DNA of 31,216 nucleotides from CAYRVX01 sp964642165 (GTDB lineage: Bacteria > Planctomycetota > Phycisphaerae > SM23-33): positions 1-31,216 of the forward strand of contig CAZXOC010000055.1 of the NCBI GenBank assembly GCA_964642165.1. Direction: 5' to 3'. Under the pieces are notes generated by a model that searched no databases, had not been told where the DNA came from, and was given only the letters and a program-made list of their open reading frames with translations. Position 1 is the stretch's first letter, and each line of letters starts with the position of its first letter. The position numbers and the translations under genes were made by a program. Positions 7,684-15,680 of the stretch are shown here, in pieces.

Positions 7684-8799
7684 CTACCAGTCCGCGACGG
7701 AGCCGTCGTCGTGGCGCAGGCGGGGCGTGGTCCAGGAGCCGTCGTAGAGCTTGCCCGCGAGGGCCTCCTCGTCGACCTCGACGCCCAGGCCGGGCGCGGC
7801 CGGCACGTCGACGTGGCCGTCGCGGAGGACGAACGGCCGCTTCAGGTAGCCCTCGCCGAGGCTGACCTGCTCCTGGCAGAGGAAGTTGGGCGTGCAGGCG
7901 TCGACCTGGAGGCAGGCGGCCAGGGAGATCGGCCCCAGCGGGCAGTGCGGGGCGAGGGCGGCGAAGTAGGTCTCGGCCATGGCGGCGATCTTGCGGACCT
8001 CGAGGATGCCCCCGGCGTGGGAGACGTCCGGCTGGAGGATCGACGCGGCGCGCTTCTCGAGCACCTCGCGGAAGCCCCAGCGGGTGAAGAGGCGTTCGCC
8101 GGCGGCGATGGGCACGGGGCTCCTCCGCGCGACCTCGGCCAGCGCGTCCACGTTGCCCGGCGGCGTGGGCTCCTCGATGAACATCGGGCACAAGGGCGCC
8201 AGCGCCGCGCACAGCGGCACGGCCAGGGCCGGGCGGACGCGGCCGTGGAAGTCCAGGGCGATCTCGACGCCGTCGCCGACGGCCTCGCGCAGGGCGGCCA
8301 CGCGAGCGACGGTGCGGTCGATGAACTCGGGGCTCTCGACGAACCGGGCGGCCCGGAACGGCGCGGTTTTGAGCACCGTGAAGCCGAGGTCGCACTTCGC
8401 GCGGGCGGCTTCGGCGAGGGCCTCGGGCGTCTTGCCCTTCACGTGGGCATAGACGCGGACGCGGTCGCGCACGCGCCCGCCGAGCAGCTCGTGAACCGGC
8501 GCGCCCAGCGCCTTGCCCTTGATGTCCCACAGGGCCTGCTCGATGCCGCTCAGGGCGCTGGTCAGCACGGGCCCGCCGCGGTAGAAGCCCCCGCGGTAGA
8601 TCGCCTGCCAGTGGTGCTCGATGCGGCGCGGGTCCCGGCCGACGAGGTAGCGGCCCATCTCCTCGACGGCCGCGGCGACCGTGCGGCTCCAGCCCTCCAC
8701 GATCGGCTCGCCCCAGCCGACCAGCCCTTCGTCGGTCTGCACCTTAAGGAAGACCCACCGCGGCTTGACGAAGAACGTCTCGAGGTTCGTGATCTTCAT
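7684..8799 (-). CDS. dgoD: D-galactonate dehydratase
   Basis: 371 residues. It dehydrates D-galactonate to 2-keto-3-deoxy-D-galactonate in the De Ley-Doudoroff galactose pathway (cytoplasm, Mg-dependent, enolase superfamily). The N-terminal capping domain opens MKITNLETFFVKPRW and has GWGEP, GFYRGGP and IEQALWDIKGKALGAPV. The barrel carries the metal and acid/base residues at the same numbers as I recall for E. coli DgoD: Asp183 and His185 in LDFHGR, Glu209 in FIEEP, Glu235 in AAGERLFTR, and His285 in LAPHCPLGP, with SHAGG at 260-264. The end, DDGSVADW, also matches the family, so the specificity call is stronger than a generic enolase-superfamily call. Its ATG overlaps the stop codon of the SDR gene (ATGA), indicating translational coupling. 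A related sugar acid remains possible. Confidence 0.9.
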   Translation of the reverse strand: MKITNLETFFVKPRWVFLKVQTDEGLVGWGEPIVEGWSRTVAAAVEEMGRYLVGRDPRRIEHHWQAIYRGGFYRGGPVLTSALSGIEQALWDIKGKALGAPVHELLGGRVRDRVRVYAHVKGKTPEALAEAARAKCDLGFTVLKTAPFRAARFVESPEFIDRTVARVAALREAVGDGVEIALDFHGRVRPALAVPLCAALAPLCPMFIEEPTPPGNVDALAEVARRSPVPIAAGERLFTRWGFREVLEKRAASILQPDVSHAGGILEVRKIAAMAETYFAALAPHCPLGPISLAACLQVDACTPNFLCQEQVSLGEGYLKRPFVLRDGHVDVPAAPGLGVEVDEEALAGKLYDGSWTTPRLRHDDGSVADW

Positions 8800-9584
8800 G
8801 GTTCCCGGTCCGACAGGACGCCGAGCAGCCCGCCGTCGACGGCCCAGGTCGCGCCGTTGACGAAGGACGACTGGTCGGAGGCGAGGAAGCACACGGCCGC
8901 GGCCACCTCGTCCGGCGAGCCGAGGCGCCTGAGGACCTGGATGCGGCTGGCCTTCGGCCGCCAGGTTTCGGGATCGGGCTGGGGCCGGCCCGGACGCGGG
9001 TGCCGCGTGATGTCGATCGTTCCGGGCAGGATGCAGTTGAAGCGCACCCCGCGCGGGCCGAACTCCAGCGCCAGCGCCCTGGTCAGGCCGCACAGCCCCG
9101 CCTTGCTGGCGGCGTAGGCCGAGCAGCCCTCGTGCGTCGCCACGGCGTGGACGCTCGAGATGTTGACGACGCTGCCCCGGTCGCGGGAGAGCATGTCGCC
9201 GACCACCTCGCGGCTGAGCAGGAACGCGCTGGTCAGGTTCGTGTCGAGCACGTGATGCCAGAAGGCCTCGTCGGCCTCCTCCAGCGCCCGCCGGCGGGTG
9301 ATGCCGGCGTTGTTGACGAGCACGTCGACGCGGCCGAAGGCGTCGAGAGTCTCCGCGGCGATCCGCCGGCAATCGGCGGCGGCGGACACGTCGGCCTGGA
9401 CGAAGACGGCGCGGCCGCCGGCGTCGCGGATCTCCGCGGCCGTGGCCTGCCCGCCGTCGACGTTGCGGTCGGCCACGACGCAGACGCCCGCCCCGTACCG
9501 CCCCAGGCGCAGCGCGATCGCCTTGCCGATCCCCGAGGAGGAGCCGGTCACGATCGCCGCGCTGCCGTCGAGGTCCTCGTACAT
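8796..9584 (-). CDS. SDR-family NAD(P)-dependent dehydrogenase
   Basis: 262 residues, a classical short-chain dehydrogenase. The cofactor motif TGSSSGIG is at 13-20, NNAG at 91-94, the catalytic Ser in NISS (141-144), and Tyr157/Lys161 in AYAASKAG. The C-terminal FVNGATWAVDGG is the usual SDR ending. Asp39 in VVADRN, after the second strand, favours NAD over NADP. It is first in a two-gene unit and overlaps dgoD by four bases, so it probably supplies or recycles the DgoD substrate, for example by oxidising galactose or galactonolactone-level sugars, or by interconverting a related sugar acid. That role is inferred from position only; SDR sequence does not fix the substrate. A divergent 149-bp region separates it from the glycyl radical activase gene. 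Confidence 0.9.
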   Translation of the reverse strand: MYEDLDGSAAIVTGSSSGIGKAIALRLGRYGAGVCVVADRNVDGGQATAAEIRDAGGRAVFVQADVSAAADCRRIAAETLDAFGRVDVLVNNAGITRRRALEEADEAFWHHVLDTNLTSAFLLSREVVGDMLSRDRGSVVNISSVHAVATHEGCSAYAASKAGLCGLTRALALEFGPRGVRFNCILPGTIDITRHPRPGRPQPDPETWRPKASRIQVLRRLGSPDEVAAAVCFLASDQSSFVNGATWAVDGGLLGVLSDREP

Positions 9585-9624
9585 GGCCCGCTCTCCGTCG
9601 CCGCCGCCGTTGCGAGAAGGGGAG

Positions 9625-9655
9625 ATTCTATCGCACCGCCCCGTCCGCGCCGCAA
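9625..9655 (-). promoter_or_regulatory. Candidate promoter for the SDR-dgoD unit
   Basis: TAGAAT on the minus strand at 9625-9630 ends 40 bases before the ATG at 9584. A partial -35 match, TTGCGG at 9650-9655, is present at a long 19-bp spacing, so the -10 box is the main evidence. Confidence 0.4.
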
Positions 9656-9701
9656 GGGGCGGCCGCAGAATGTCTCCGCACGGCCGGGGCGCGGCCTGAG
9701 G

Positions 9702-9707
9702 TATAAT
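9702..9707 (+). promoter_or_regulatory. Perfect -10 box (TATAAT) for the glycyl radical operon
   Basis: A consensus TATAAT in the context GAGGTATAATGCA ends 26 bases before the ATG at 9734. No -35 box at normal spacing, so activation by a regulator or an extended -10 is possible. It lies 71 bp from the leftward box of the SDR-dgoD unit, so both units could share regulatory sites in the region between. Confidence 0.5.
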
Positions 9708-9733
9708 GCACGCGTCAGGCGAAACGGAAGGAC

Positions 9734-10693
9734 ATGACGGGCGTCGTCACCGACATCCAGAGGTTCTCCCTCCACGACGGGCCGGGCATTCGCACCACGG
9801 TGTTCCTGAAGGGCTGTAACCTCCGCTGCGGGTGGTGCCACAACCCTGAGACGCTGCGGCCGGGGCCGGAACTCCAGTTCTTCGGCGCCAAGTGCATCGG
9901 CTGCGGGGCGTGCCTGGAGGCCTGCCCGCACGGCGCGCAGGTGATGGAGGACGGCCGGCGGGCCTTCCGCCGCGAGCTGTGCCGCGCGTGCGGCGCGTGC
10001 GCGGAGGTCTGCTACGCCGAGGCGCTCGTGCTCGTCGGGCGCGAGATGACGGTCGACGAGGTCCTCCGGGAGGTGCTCCGGGATCGTCTGTACTACGCCA
10101 ATTCCGGGGGCGGTCTGACGATCTCCGGCGGCGAGCCGCTCTGCCAGCTCGCCTTCACGCGGGCGCTGCTGCGCCGCGCCAGGGACGAGGGGCTCCACAC
10201 GGCCGTCGAGACGAACGCCGACTGGCCGTGGGAGCAGCTTGCCTCGCTGCTGGGCGTCACCGACCTGGTGATGATGGACATCAAGACGATGGACCCCGCC
10301 GCCCACCGAAAGTGGACCGGCGCGTCGAACGAGCGGGTGCTCGACAACGCCCGGCGGCTGGCGGCGGACGGCGTGGATCTCGTTGTGCGGACACCGGTCG
10401 TGCCCGGCGTGAACGACACGCCCGGCGAGATCGCCCGCGTGGCGGACTTCCTCCGCGACCTGGCGAACCTGCGGTACTACGAGCTGCTGCCCTACCATCC
10501 GCTGGGGGCCGGCAAGTACGAGAGCCTGGGCATGGAGTACGCCTTCGCCGACGTGCGCCGCCCCCCGGCCGAAACGCTGCGCGCCCTCGCCGACGAGGCG
10601 CGCCGGCGCGGGCTCCGCGTCCGCGTCGCCGGGGACGCGCGGCCCGGCGCCAGCCTGCCGCGGTCCCGGCGCGTGCAGGACAGGAAAGGTTGA
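9734..10693 (+). CDS. Glycyl radical enzyme activating protein (radical SAM)
   Basis: 319 residues. It uses S-adenosylmethionine and a 4Fe-4S cluster to remove a hydrogen from the glycine of its partner enzyme. The radical SAM motif CxxxCxxC is Cys28-Cys32-Cys35 (CNLRCGWC), preceded by SLHDGPGIRT, a PFL-activase hallmark. Two further cluster motifs follow: Cys54/57/60/64 (CIGCGACLEAC) and Cys83/86/89/93 (CRACGACAEVC), an insert typical of activases of non-PFL glycyl radical enzymes. SGGEP at 131-135 is the SAM-binding strand, and VVRTPVVPGVND is the later conserved block. The start at 9734 gives the standard N terminus and has GGAAGGA just upstream. The partner gene starts seven bases after its stop codon, so the two form one operon. 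Oxygen-sensitive chemistry implies anaerobic use. Confidence 0.95.
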   Translation: MTGVVTDIQRFSLHDGPGIRTTVFLKGCNLRCGWCHNPETLRPGPELQFFGAKCIGCGACLEACPHGAQVMEDGRRAFRRELCRACGACAEVCYAEALVLVGREMTVDEVLREVLRDRLYYANSGGGLTISGGEPLCQLAFTRALLRRARDEGLHTAVETNADWPWEQLASLLGVTDLVMMDIKTMDPAAHRKWTGASNERVLDNARRLAADGVDLVVRTPVVPGVNDTPGEIARVADFLRDLANLRYYELLPYHPLGAGKYESLGMEYAFADVRRPPAETLRALADEARRRGLRVRVAGDARPGASLPRSRRVQDRKG

Positions 10694-10700
10694 GTGCGGC

Positions 10701-12863
10701 ATGACCGTGGCGGCCGAGCTGACCTACGCCGATCGGATCCGCCTGCTGCGGCAGCGCAAGGAGGAGCAGACCCGGGCGAAGATCGCCGCCGACGGCTACC
10801 TGGACGGCGACGACTACGGCACGGTCCTGCCGCCGGAGGGCTGGCAGTGGCAGCCCACGCCCAACCACCCCGACGGCTCGTGGTACGGCTACGACGGCTG
10901 GAGCCGGAACTTCCGCTCGCTGATGGAGTGCTACCCCGTCTACGTGGACCCCGTGGACGCCATCGTCGGGCGGGCGCGGTTCTTCATGTCGTGGCTGCGG
11001 CCGGTGCGGTGGCACCCGGACTACCCCTACCCGCACCTGGAGGCCGAGCAGAAGCTCTACGGCATCAGCCCGGGCATCGGCGCGGATTCGCACTTCGGCC
11101 CGGACTATCGCATCGGCCTGGAGCTGGGCTGGGGCGGGCTGCTGGAGAAGGTCCGCCGCTGCGCCCGCGTCCACGGGCCGGCGAAGGCGGCGTTCTACCG
11201 CGCGGAGGAGGACGTCCTGCTCGGCGTGCAGAGCTGGGTCCGCCGCCACGTCGAGGCCCTTCGCGAGGCCCTGGCGAGCGAACCGCGCGGCGAGCTCCGC
11301 GAGAGCCTCCGGGAGGTGCTCGAGGTGAACGAGTGGCTCGTCGACGGCCCGCCGAGGACGTTCCACGAGGCCTGCCAGTGGATCGCGCAGTTCAACTCCG
11401 CCTCGCGAACGTACAACCGCGACGGCGCGGGCGACCAGCTCGACGCCATCCTCCAGCCGTACTACGACCGCGACGTCGCCGCCGGATACCTCGACGAGGA
11501 GAAGGCCGTCTTCCTCCTCGCCTGCCTGCTCCTCAACGACCCGCATTACTACCAGGTCGCCGGCCCCGACGCCGAGGGACGCGACCAGACCTGCAAGGTC
11601 TCCTTCCTGATCCTCGAGGCCGCCCACCGCCTCGGCGCCTCGGCCAACCTCACCATCCGCGTCCACGACGGGCTCGACGAGGACCTGTTCCTCAAGGGCG
11701 TGCGCCATCTCTTCGAGGACCGCAAGGGCTGGCCGCGGTTCAGCGGCGACGAGGCGCTCACCCGCGGCTTCATGCGCAACGGCTATCCCGTCGAGCTAGC
11801 CCGCCAGCGGATCGCGGTCGGCTGCCACTGGATGGCCCTGCCCGGCCGCGAGTACACCATGAACGACACCGTGAAGATCAACGTCGCGAAGGTCTTCGAG
11901 GTGGCGCTGTGGGAGATGATCGACGGGGCGGGCCCCCCGAGCGTGGAGCGGCTGTGGGGCGGCTTCGAGGACCACCTCCGCCGCGCCGTCCTGTGCACGG
12001 CCGGGGGCATCGACTGGCACCTGGACCACCAGGTGCACAACCAGCCGGAGCTGATGCTGAACCTGCTGTGCCACGGCCCCGTCGAGAAGGGCCTGGACGT
12101 GGTCGCCGGCGGCGTGGAGTACTACAACCTGTGCTGCGACGGCGCGGGGCTGGCGACGGTGGCCGACTCCCTCGCCGCCCTGGAGCGCCGCGTCGAGCGC
12201 GAGGGGGTCGTCGGCTGGGACGAGATCGCCGGGCACCTGCGAAGCAACTACGCCGGCGCGGAGGGGCAGCGCGTGCGGCTGATGATGCGGAACGTCGACC
12301 GCTACGGCCGCGGCGGGTCGCTCGGCGACGAGTGGGCCTCGCGCGTCAGCCGGCTGTTCACGAGCCTCGTGAAGGAGCGGCCGACGCCCGGGGGGCGGAA
12401 CATGATCCCGGGCTGGTTCACGTGGTCGGCCACCATCGCCCTGGGCAAGCCGGTGGGCGCCACGCCGAACGGTCGGCGCGCCGGCGAGCCCATCAGCCAC
12501 GGCGCCAACCCCGACCCGGGCTTCCGCAAGGACGGCGCCGCGACGGCCATGAGCCACGCCATCGCCGCCATCCAGCCGGGCTACGGCAACACCGCGCCGA
12601 TCCAACTGGAGCTGGACCCCGGCGTGACGCGCGACGAGGGCGGCATCGAGAAGGTCGCCGCGCTCATTCGCACGCACTTCGACGAGGGCGGCACGCTGTT
12701 CAACATCAACGTCATCGACGCCGAGAAGATCCGCCAGGCCCACCGGGACCCCTCGAAGTACCCCGACCTGATCGTCCGCGTGACGGGCTTCACCGCGTAC
12801 TTCGCCGCGCTGAGCCCGGAGTTCCGCCAGCTCGTCGTGGACCGCATCGTCGGCGAACGGTAG
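10701..12863 (+). CDS. Glycyl radical enzyme of unknown substrate (PFL-like superfamily)
   Basis: 720 residues. The C-terminal radical site RVTGFTAYFAAL contains Gly696, 25 residues from the end as expected. GRRAGEPISHGANP before it is another superfamily block, and GGTLFNINVIDAEKIRQA precedes the radical loop. The catalytic cysteine should be Cys375 in AVGCHWMALPGREYTMND. The dehydratases and lyases I know in this superfamily (glycerol, propanediol and hydroxyproline dehydratases, choline TMA-lyase, isethionate lyase) have Gly-Cys-Val-Glu here; this protein has Gly-Cys-His-Trp, and pyruvate formate-lyase has two adjacent cysteines. It is therefore unlikely to be PFL or one of those enzymes. 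Its activase is immediately upstream, and the divergent neighbours are SDR and D-galactonate dehydratase genes, which hints at a sugar-, sugar-acid- or polyol-related substrate. That is inference from position. Confidence 0.92.
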   Translation: MTVAAELTYADRIRLLRQRKEEQTRAKIAADGYLDGDDYGTVLPPEGWQWQPTPNHPDGSWYGYDGWSRNFRSLMECYPVYVDPVDAIVGRARFFMSWLRPVRWHPDYPYPHLEAEQKLYGISPGIGADSHFGPDYRIGLELGWGGLLEKVRRCARVHGPAKAAFYRAEEDVLLGVQSWVRRHVEALREALASEPRGELRESLREVLEVNEWLVDGPPRTFHEACQWIAQFNSASRTYNRDGAGDQLDAILQPYYDRDVAAGYLDEEKAVFLLACLLLNDPHYYQVAGPDAEGRDQTCKVSFLILEAAHRLGASANLTIRVHDGLDEDLFLKGVRHLFEDRKGWPRFSGDEALTRGFMRNGYPVELARQRIAVGCHWMALPGREYTMNDTVKINVAKVFEVALWEMIDGAGPPSVERLWGGFEDHLRRAVLCTAGGIDWHLDHQVHNQPELMLNLLCHGPVEKGLDVVAGGVEYYNLCCDGAGLATVADSLAALERRVEREGVVGWDEIAGHLRSNYAGAEGQRVRLMMRNVDRYGRGGSLGDEWASRVSRLFTSLVKERPTPGGRNMIPGWFTWSATIALGKPVGATPNGRRAGEPISHGANPDPGFRKDGAATAMSHAIAAIQPGYGNTAPIQLELDPGVTRDEGGIEKVAALIRTHFDEGGTLFNINVIDAEKIRQAHRDPSKYPDLIVRVTGFTAYFAALSPEFRQLVVDRIVGER

Positions 12864-12866
12864 GCC

Positions 12867-12886
12867 CCGCGCCCGAGGCCGCGCGG
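12867..12886. terminator. Weak hairpin between convergent genes
   Basis: CCGCGC and GCGCGG form a 6-bp stem with an 8-base loop in the 33-bp space between the convergent glycyl radical enzyme and RIFT-barrel genes. No T-tract. The location is the main argument. Confidence 0.25.
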
Positions 12887-12896
12887 AACGCCCCGC

Positions 12897-15095
12897 CTAC
12901 CTGCCCGCCGGCACGTCGAGCGCCCACGTCGGGTCGTCGGCGAAGACTTTCTCCAGGTCGGGCAGTTGGGCGTCGATCCACTCGAGCGCTTCCTTCGCCC
13001 CGGGCCGGCCGGCACGCAGCGCCTCGATCACCACGCCGCGGGCGATGTGCCCGTAGCTGCTGCCGTAGCCGGCCCCGGAGATCCTCGTCGGCTCGCGGAT
13101 CGTCACGCCCGGCGGCGTCGGCGAGCGGTACGTCAGGTCGCTCATCTCCTTCCACGATTGCGCCATCCGGTCGGGCCCGCCCTTCTCGCGCGGCCGTCGG
13201 CCGATGAACACGAAGTACGACGTCGCCGCGTACGGCGTGATCTCGTCGGCGTGCGTCATCAGCCCGATGGTGAACGTCATCATGTAGTCGCGGAAGGGCT
13301 CGGCCGCGGCGTAGCCGTGGTCCGCCGCGTGGGCCGCGAACCACGCCAGGAAGTTGTGCTGCCAGGGCGGCATGGAGTAGTAGCGGCTGCGCCAGTCCCC
13401 GGGCCAGCCGCGGGTGTAGGCGTGCGTCTTGCCGTACGTGAAGATGCCGAGGCTGCTGGCGTCCGGCCCGGCGGGCAGGGCGGCGAGGTGCCTCAGGTTG
13501 TTGTCGAGCTTGGCCTCGAAGTAGCGTTTTTCCTTCGAGCCGTCGGGCGCCAGGGCGGCGGCGTGGAGGACGTTCCGCAGCGCCCAGGCGATGCCGCGCG
13601 TCTGCCCGCTGACGATGCCCTCCGCGCCCCCGCGATACGCGTAGTTTCGCTCGACCATGTTCCGGGCCGCCCAGAAGCACATCTCCTCCAGGTGGTAGTA
13701 GTCGCCGCCCAGCAGGTACGGCACGTAGGCCAGCGACGCCTGGTGGGCCGAGTCCACGTGGAAGTGCGAGCGCTTGTCGATGACCCACGGCGTGCCCGTC
13801 GTGTCGCGCGGGGCGACGCGAAACTTCGTGCCCCGGTCGTTGAAGGAGTAACCGGGGTAGCGGTCGATGTCGATGTACCACCCGCCGGCGTTGGGGTCCC
13901 GCACGTGGACGGGGCACGAGCCGCTCAGGTCCGCGGCGCCCCAGGTGACGCGCCTCGCGCGCGGGTCCTGGCTGAGCAGGTAGCGTGCGCACCAGCGGGG
14001 CAGGGGCCCGATGTCCGGCCGCCCGCCGGTGGTGGGGAAGTACGCCATGATCACGCCGCGCTGGAGGATGTCGGCGGCGGCGCGGTCCCAGGTCCGGGCC
14101 AGTTTGGCCAGGGCCCCCTCGGCGACCTTCACCCGCGGGTCGTAGCGCGGCAGCAGGCCCGTCGAGCAGAGGTACTTCGGGTCGCAGCGGACGCGGACGT
14201 CGTCGAGCCGCCGGCCGGTCCAGAACCGCCGGACCCACCGCGTCCACCTGGCGTGGCCGGCGTAGTGCTTCTCCTTCGGCCAGGTGCCGGCGCGCTGCTG
14301 CGCGAAGACCTGCCGGCCGCCGATGCGGACGGTCGCGTCGTACGGCACGCCGCCGGGCGAGTTCCACTTCGTGTTCTCTACGATGACGGCGACGCGGGCG
14401 GTCCGCGCCGCGGGGTACCGCCGCACGCGGAAGCGGACCTCCAGGTCCGCGTCGGGGCGGCCCTTGGCGTCGGCGGGCACGGTCAGGAAGTGCGCCTCGC
14501 GCGCCAGCCCGCCGTCGAGCCAGACGCGCCTCGGCCGGCCCGACCGGATCGCCTTCGCGAGGGACGCCGAGAGCGTGGGCCCGCCGTGGATGGCGATCTG
14601 GACCACGACGTCCTCGACGCCCGCCGCGGCGCCCTTCGCCGCCGCGCCCGTGCGCGCCGGGACCAGCTCCAGCCGCGCCGCGGCGCCCTTGCCCATCGCC
14701 GGCAGCGCGACGGTCAGGACCGCGTGCTTGACCGACCCGTCCGGCCAGCGGCGCTTCACGTCCGCCTGCGTCGGGCGCCCGCGTACCGCGACCGACCCGG
14801 GCGCGTCGCCCTTCGCGAAGATCATCCCGAACGTGACGGGCCCGGCAGCGCGGGCCTCGCCGGAGGCGTTCGCGACCACGATCGTCGTGACGGGGTCCTG
14901 CTCCGCCCCGAGCGACGGGGCGGACGCGAGACCGGCCGCGATGCAGAGCATCGCGGCGAGGAGGGTCTGCTTGACTGCGCGCTGAGGGGTCCCGGGGGGA
15001 CACGGCCGGCAAGCCGGCCCGCCAAACGTGCCTCCGGGAGATCGAGGGGGGATTCGCGTCCCAGAATCCGCGGTCCGCGATGCACGCACGCTCAT
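12897..15095 (-). CDS. Secreted RIFT-barrel / alpha-toroid protein, probable polysaccharide lyase or hydrolase
   Basis: 732 residues from the ATG at 15095, which has AAGGAG eight bases upstream. The hydrophobic export segment is at about 43-62, after an unusually long Pro/Arg/Gly-rich lead of 42 residues; a later ATG at 14951 lacks most of the signal. After the signal, residues about 68-330 look like the N-terminal barrel of PcRGLX/YetA-type exo-lyases, with the diagnostic WPDGSVKHAVLTVALP near 117-132. The rest, with many Trp/Tyr/His and DSAHQASLAYVPYLLGGDYYHLEEM, fits a helical toroid. The family includes rhamnogalacturonan-type exo-lyases, so a role in breaking down acidic polysaccharide outside the cell is plausible; I cannot identify catalytic residues. 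It ends 33 bp from the convergent glycyl radical gene. Confidence 0.75.
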   Translation of the reverse strand: MSVRASRTADSGTRIPPRSPGGTFGGPACRPCPPGTPQRAVKQTLLAAMLCIAAGLASAPSLGAEQDPVTTIVVANASGEARAAGPVTFGMIFAKGDAPGSVAVRGRPTQADVKRRWPDGSVKHAVLTVALPAMGKGAAARLELVPARTGAAAKGAAAGVEDVVVQIAIHGGPTLSASLAKAIRSGRPRRVWLDGGLAREAHFLTVPADAKGRPDADLEVRFRVRRYPAARTARVAVIVENTKWNSPGGVPYDATVRIGGRQVFAQQRAGTWPKEKHYAGHARWTRWVRRFWTGRRLDDVRVRCDPKYLCSTGLLPRYDPRVKVAEGALAKLARTWDRAAADILQRGVIMAYFPTTGGRPDIGPLPRWCARYLLSQDPRARRVTWGAADLSGSCPVHVRDPNAGGWYIDIDRYPGYSFNDRGTKFRVAPRDTTGTPWVIDKRSHFHVDSAHQASLAYVPYLLGGDYYHLEEMCFWAARNMVERNYAYRGGAEGIVSGQTRGIAWALRNVLHAAALAPDGSKEKRYFEAKLDNNLRHLAALPAGPDASSLGIFTYGKTHAYTRGWPGDWRSRYYSMPPWQHNFLAWFAAHAADHGYAAAEPFRDYMMTFTIGLMTHADEITPYAATSYFVFIGRRPREKGGPDRMAQSWKEMSDLTYRSPTPPGVTIREPTRISGAGYGSSYGHIARGVVIEALRAGRPGAKEALEWIDAQLPDLEKVFADDPTWALDVPAGR
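15004..15019. repeat. Short perfect inverted repeat inside the lead of the RIFT-barrel gene
   Basis: GGCCGGC, two bases, then GCCGGCC. It falls within codons for the odd Pro/Cys-rich N-terminal lead (about residues 26-31) of the gene at 12897-15095. It looks more like intergenic hairpin sequence than coding sequence. Confidence 0.5.
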
Positions 15096-15200
15096 CTCCG
15101 TCGCTCCTTCGGTCGCAGGATGGCGGCGAGCCAGTCCGCCAGGACGGGTGTTCTCACGATCGCCTTCGACCGGGGCGCTTCGGCCCGGACGGCGTCGGCA

Positions 15201-15449
15201 CTATCCCTGTCCCCGCTTGCGCCTACGTGCTTCCTTCTTGATCTCCTCGATGTCCAGGGGGGCCACCCTCCCTCTCTCGACATCTTCCAACCCAACCCGA
15301 AGCTCCCCGCGCAGCTCCTCTCGAGCCGCCTCTCGCTGCTCGAGCACGCGCAGGGCCTCGCGGACGACTTCGCTGGCCGAGCCGTACAGACCGGAGTCGA
15401 CCTTCTCCCGGATGAGCTTCTCGAGTTGCGGCGTGAGCGATACGTTCAT
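15201..15449 (-). CDS. ParD-like ribbon-helix-helix antitoxin, no toxin gene beside it
   Basis: 82 residues, full length for ParD/CC2985-type antitoxins. The N-terminal MNVSLTPQLEKLI gives the DNA-contacting strand and first helix; GLYGSASEVVREALRVLE (about 20-37) is the family signature of the second helix. The charged C-terminal half (about 40-82) is where ParD proteins bind and block ParE. In complete systems parE follows, usually overlapping. Here the next gene downstream starts 105 bp later and is not ParE, and the short space encodes nothing ParE-like, so the antitoxin seems orphaned. Its promoter is the best in the window and carries a 25-bp palindrome suited to a ribbon-helix-helix repressor, so autoregulation is likely retained. 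AGGAG lies about ten bases before the start. Confidence 0.88.
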   Translation of the reverse strand: MNVSLTPQLEKLIREKVDSGLYGSASEVVREALRVLEQREAAREELRGELRVGLEDVERGRVAPLDIEEIKKEARRRKRGQG

Positions 15450-15486
15450 CTCCAGCTACTCCTGATGTGGATGGCGCTTCCACAGG

Positions 15487-15515
15487 AGTATACCCTCGAT
15501 AGCAAAGATTGACAA
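15487..15515 (-). promoter_or_regulatory. Strong candidate promoter of the antitoxin gene
   Basis: On the minus strand TTGTCA (15510-15515), a 17-bp spacer, and TATACT (15487-15492). The -10 box ends 37 bases before the ATG at 15449. Spacing is ideal, and each hexamer differs from consensus at one position. Confidence 0.7.
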
Positions 15516-15524
15516 TCTTCGCTA
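15500..15524. promoter_or_regulatory. 25-bp palindrome over the antitoxin -35 box, likely operator
   Basis: TAGC-A-AAGATT-GAC-AATCTT-C-GCTA. Ten of the eleven base pairs flanking the 3-base centre are complementary; the single break is A15504 against C15520. It covers the whole -35 hexamer, so protein bound here would block RNA polymerase. Ribbon-helix-helix antitoxins commonly bind such sites in their own promoters. Binding by this antitoxin is inferred. Confidence 0.6.
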
Positions 15525-15617
15525 CCCGGGGCCGGACATGCTGCTCGCTGCGCCGGGCCGATGCCACGGAGCATCGCCTCCCTCGCGGCGAAGGCGCGCG
15601 CCGGCAGGCGGAGGCCG

Positions 15618-15646
15618 TTGACACGGCATCGCCCATCCGGGATCGT
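15618..15646 (+). promoter_or_regulatory. Candidate promoter of the heparinase-like gene
   Basis: Perfect TTGACA at 15618-15623 and a weak -10 (GATCGT) at 15641-15646 after a 17-bp spacer, 35 bases before the ATG at 15681. The -10 box is poor, so confidence is low. Confidence 0.35.
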
Positions 15647-15680
15647 ACGCGTTCCCGGAGCCACCAAAGGGAGAAGCCCG

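Noticed and set aside
10701..12863. Pyruvate formate-lyase (pflB)
   Set aside because: The active loop has one cysteine in Gly-Cys-His-Trp rather than two adjacent cysteines, and the activase has extra cluster motifs absent from PFL activase.
15092..15200. parE toxin remnant after the antitoxin
   Set aside because: All three minus-strand frames of this short stretch lack ParE motifs, and the space is too short for the gene.
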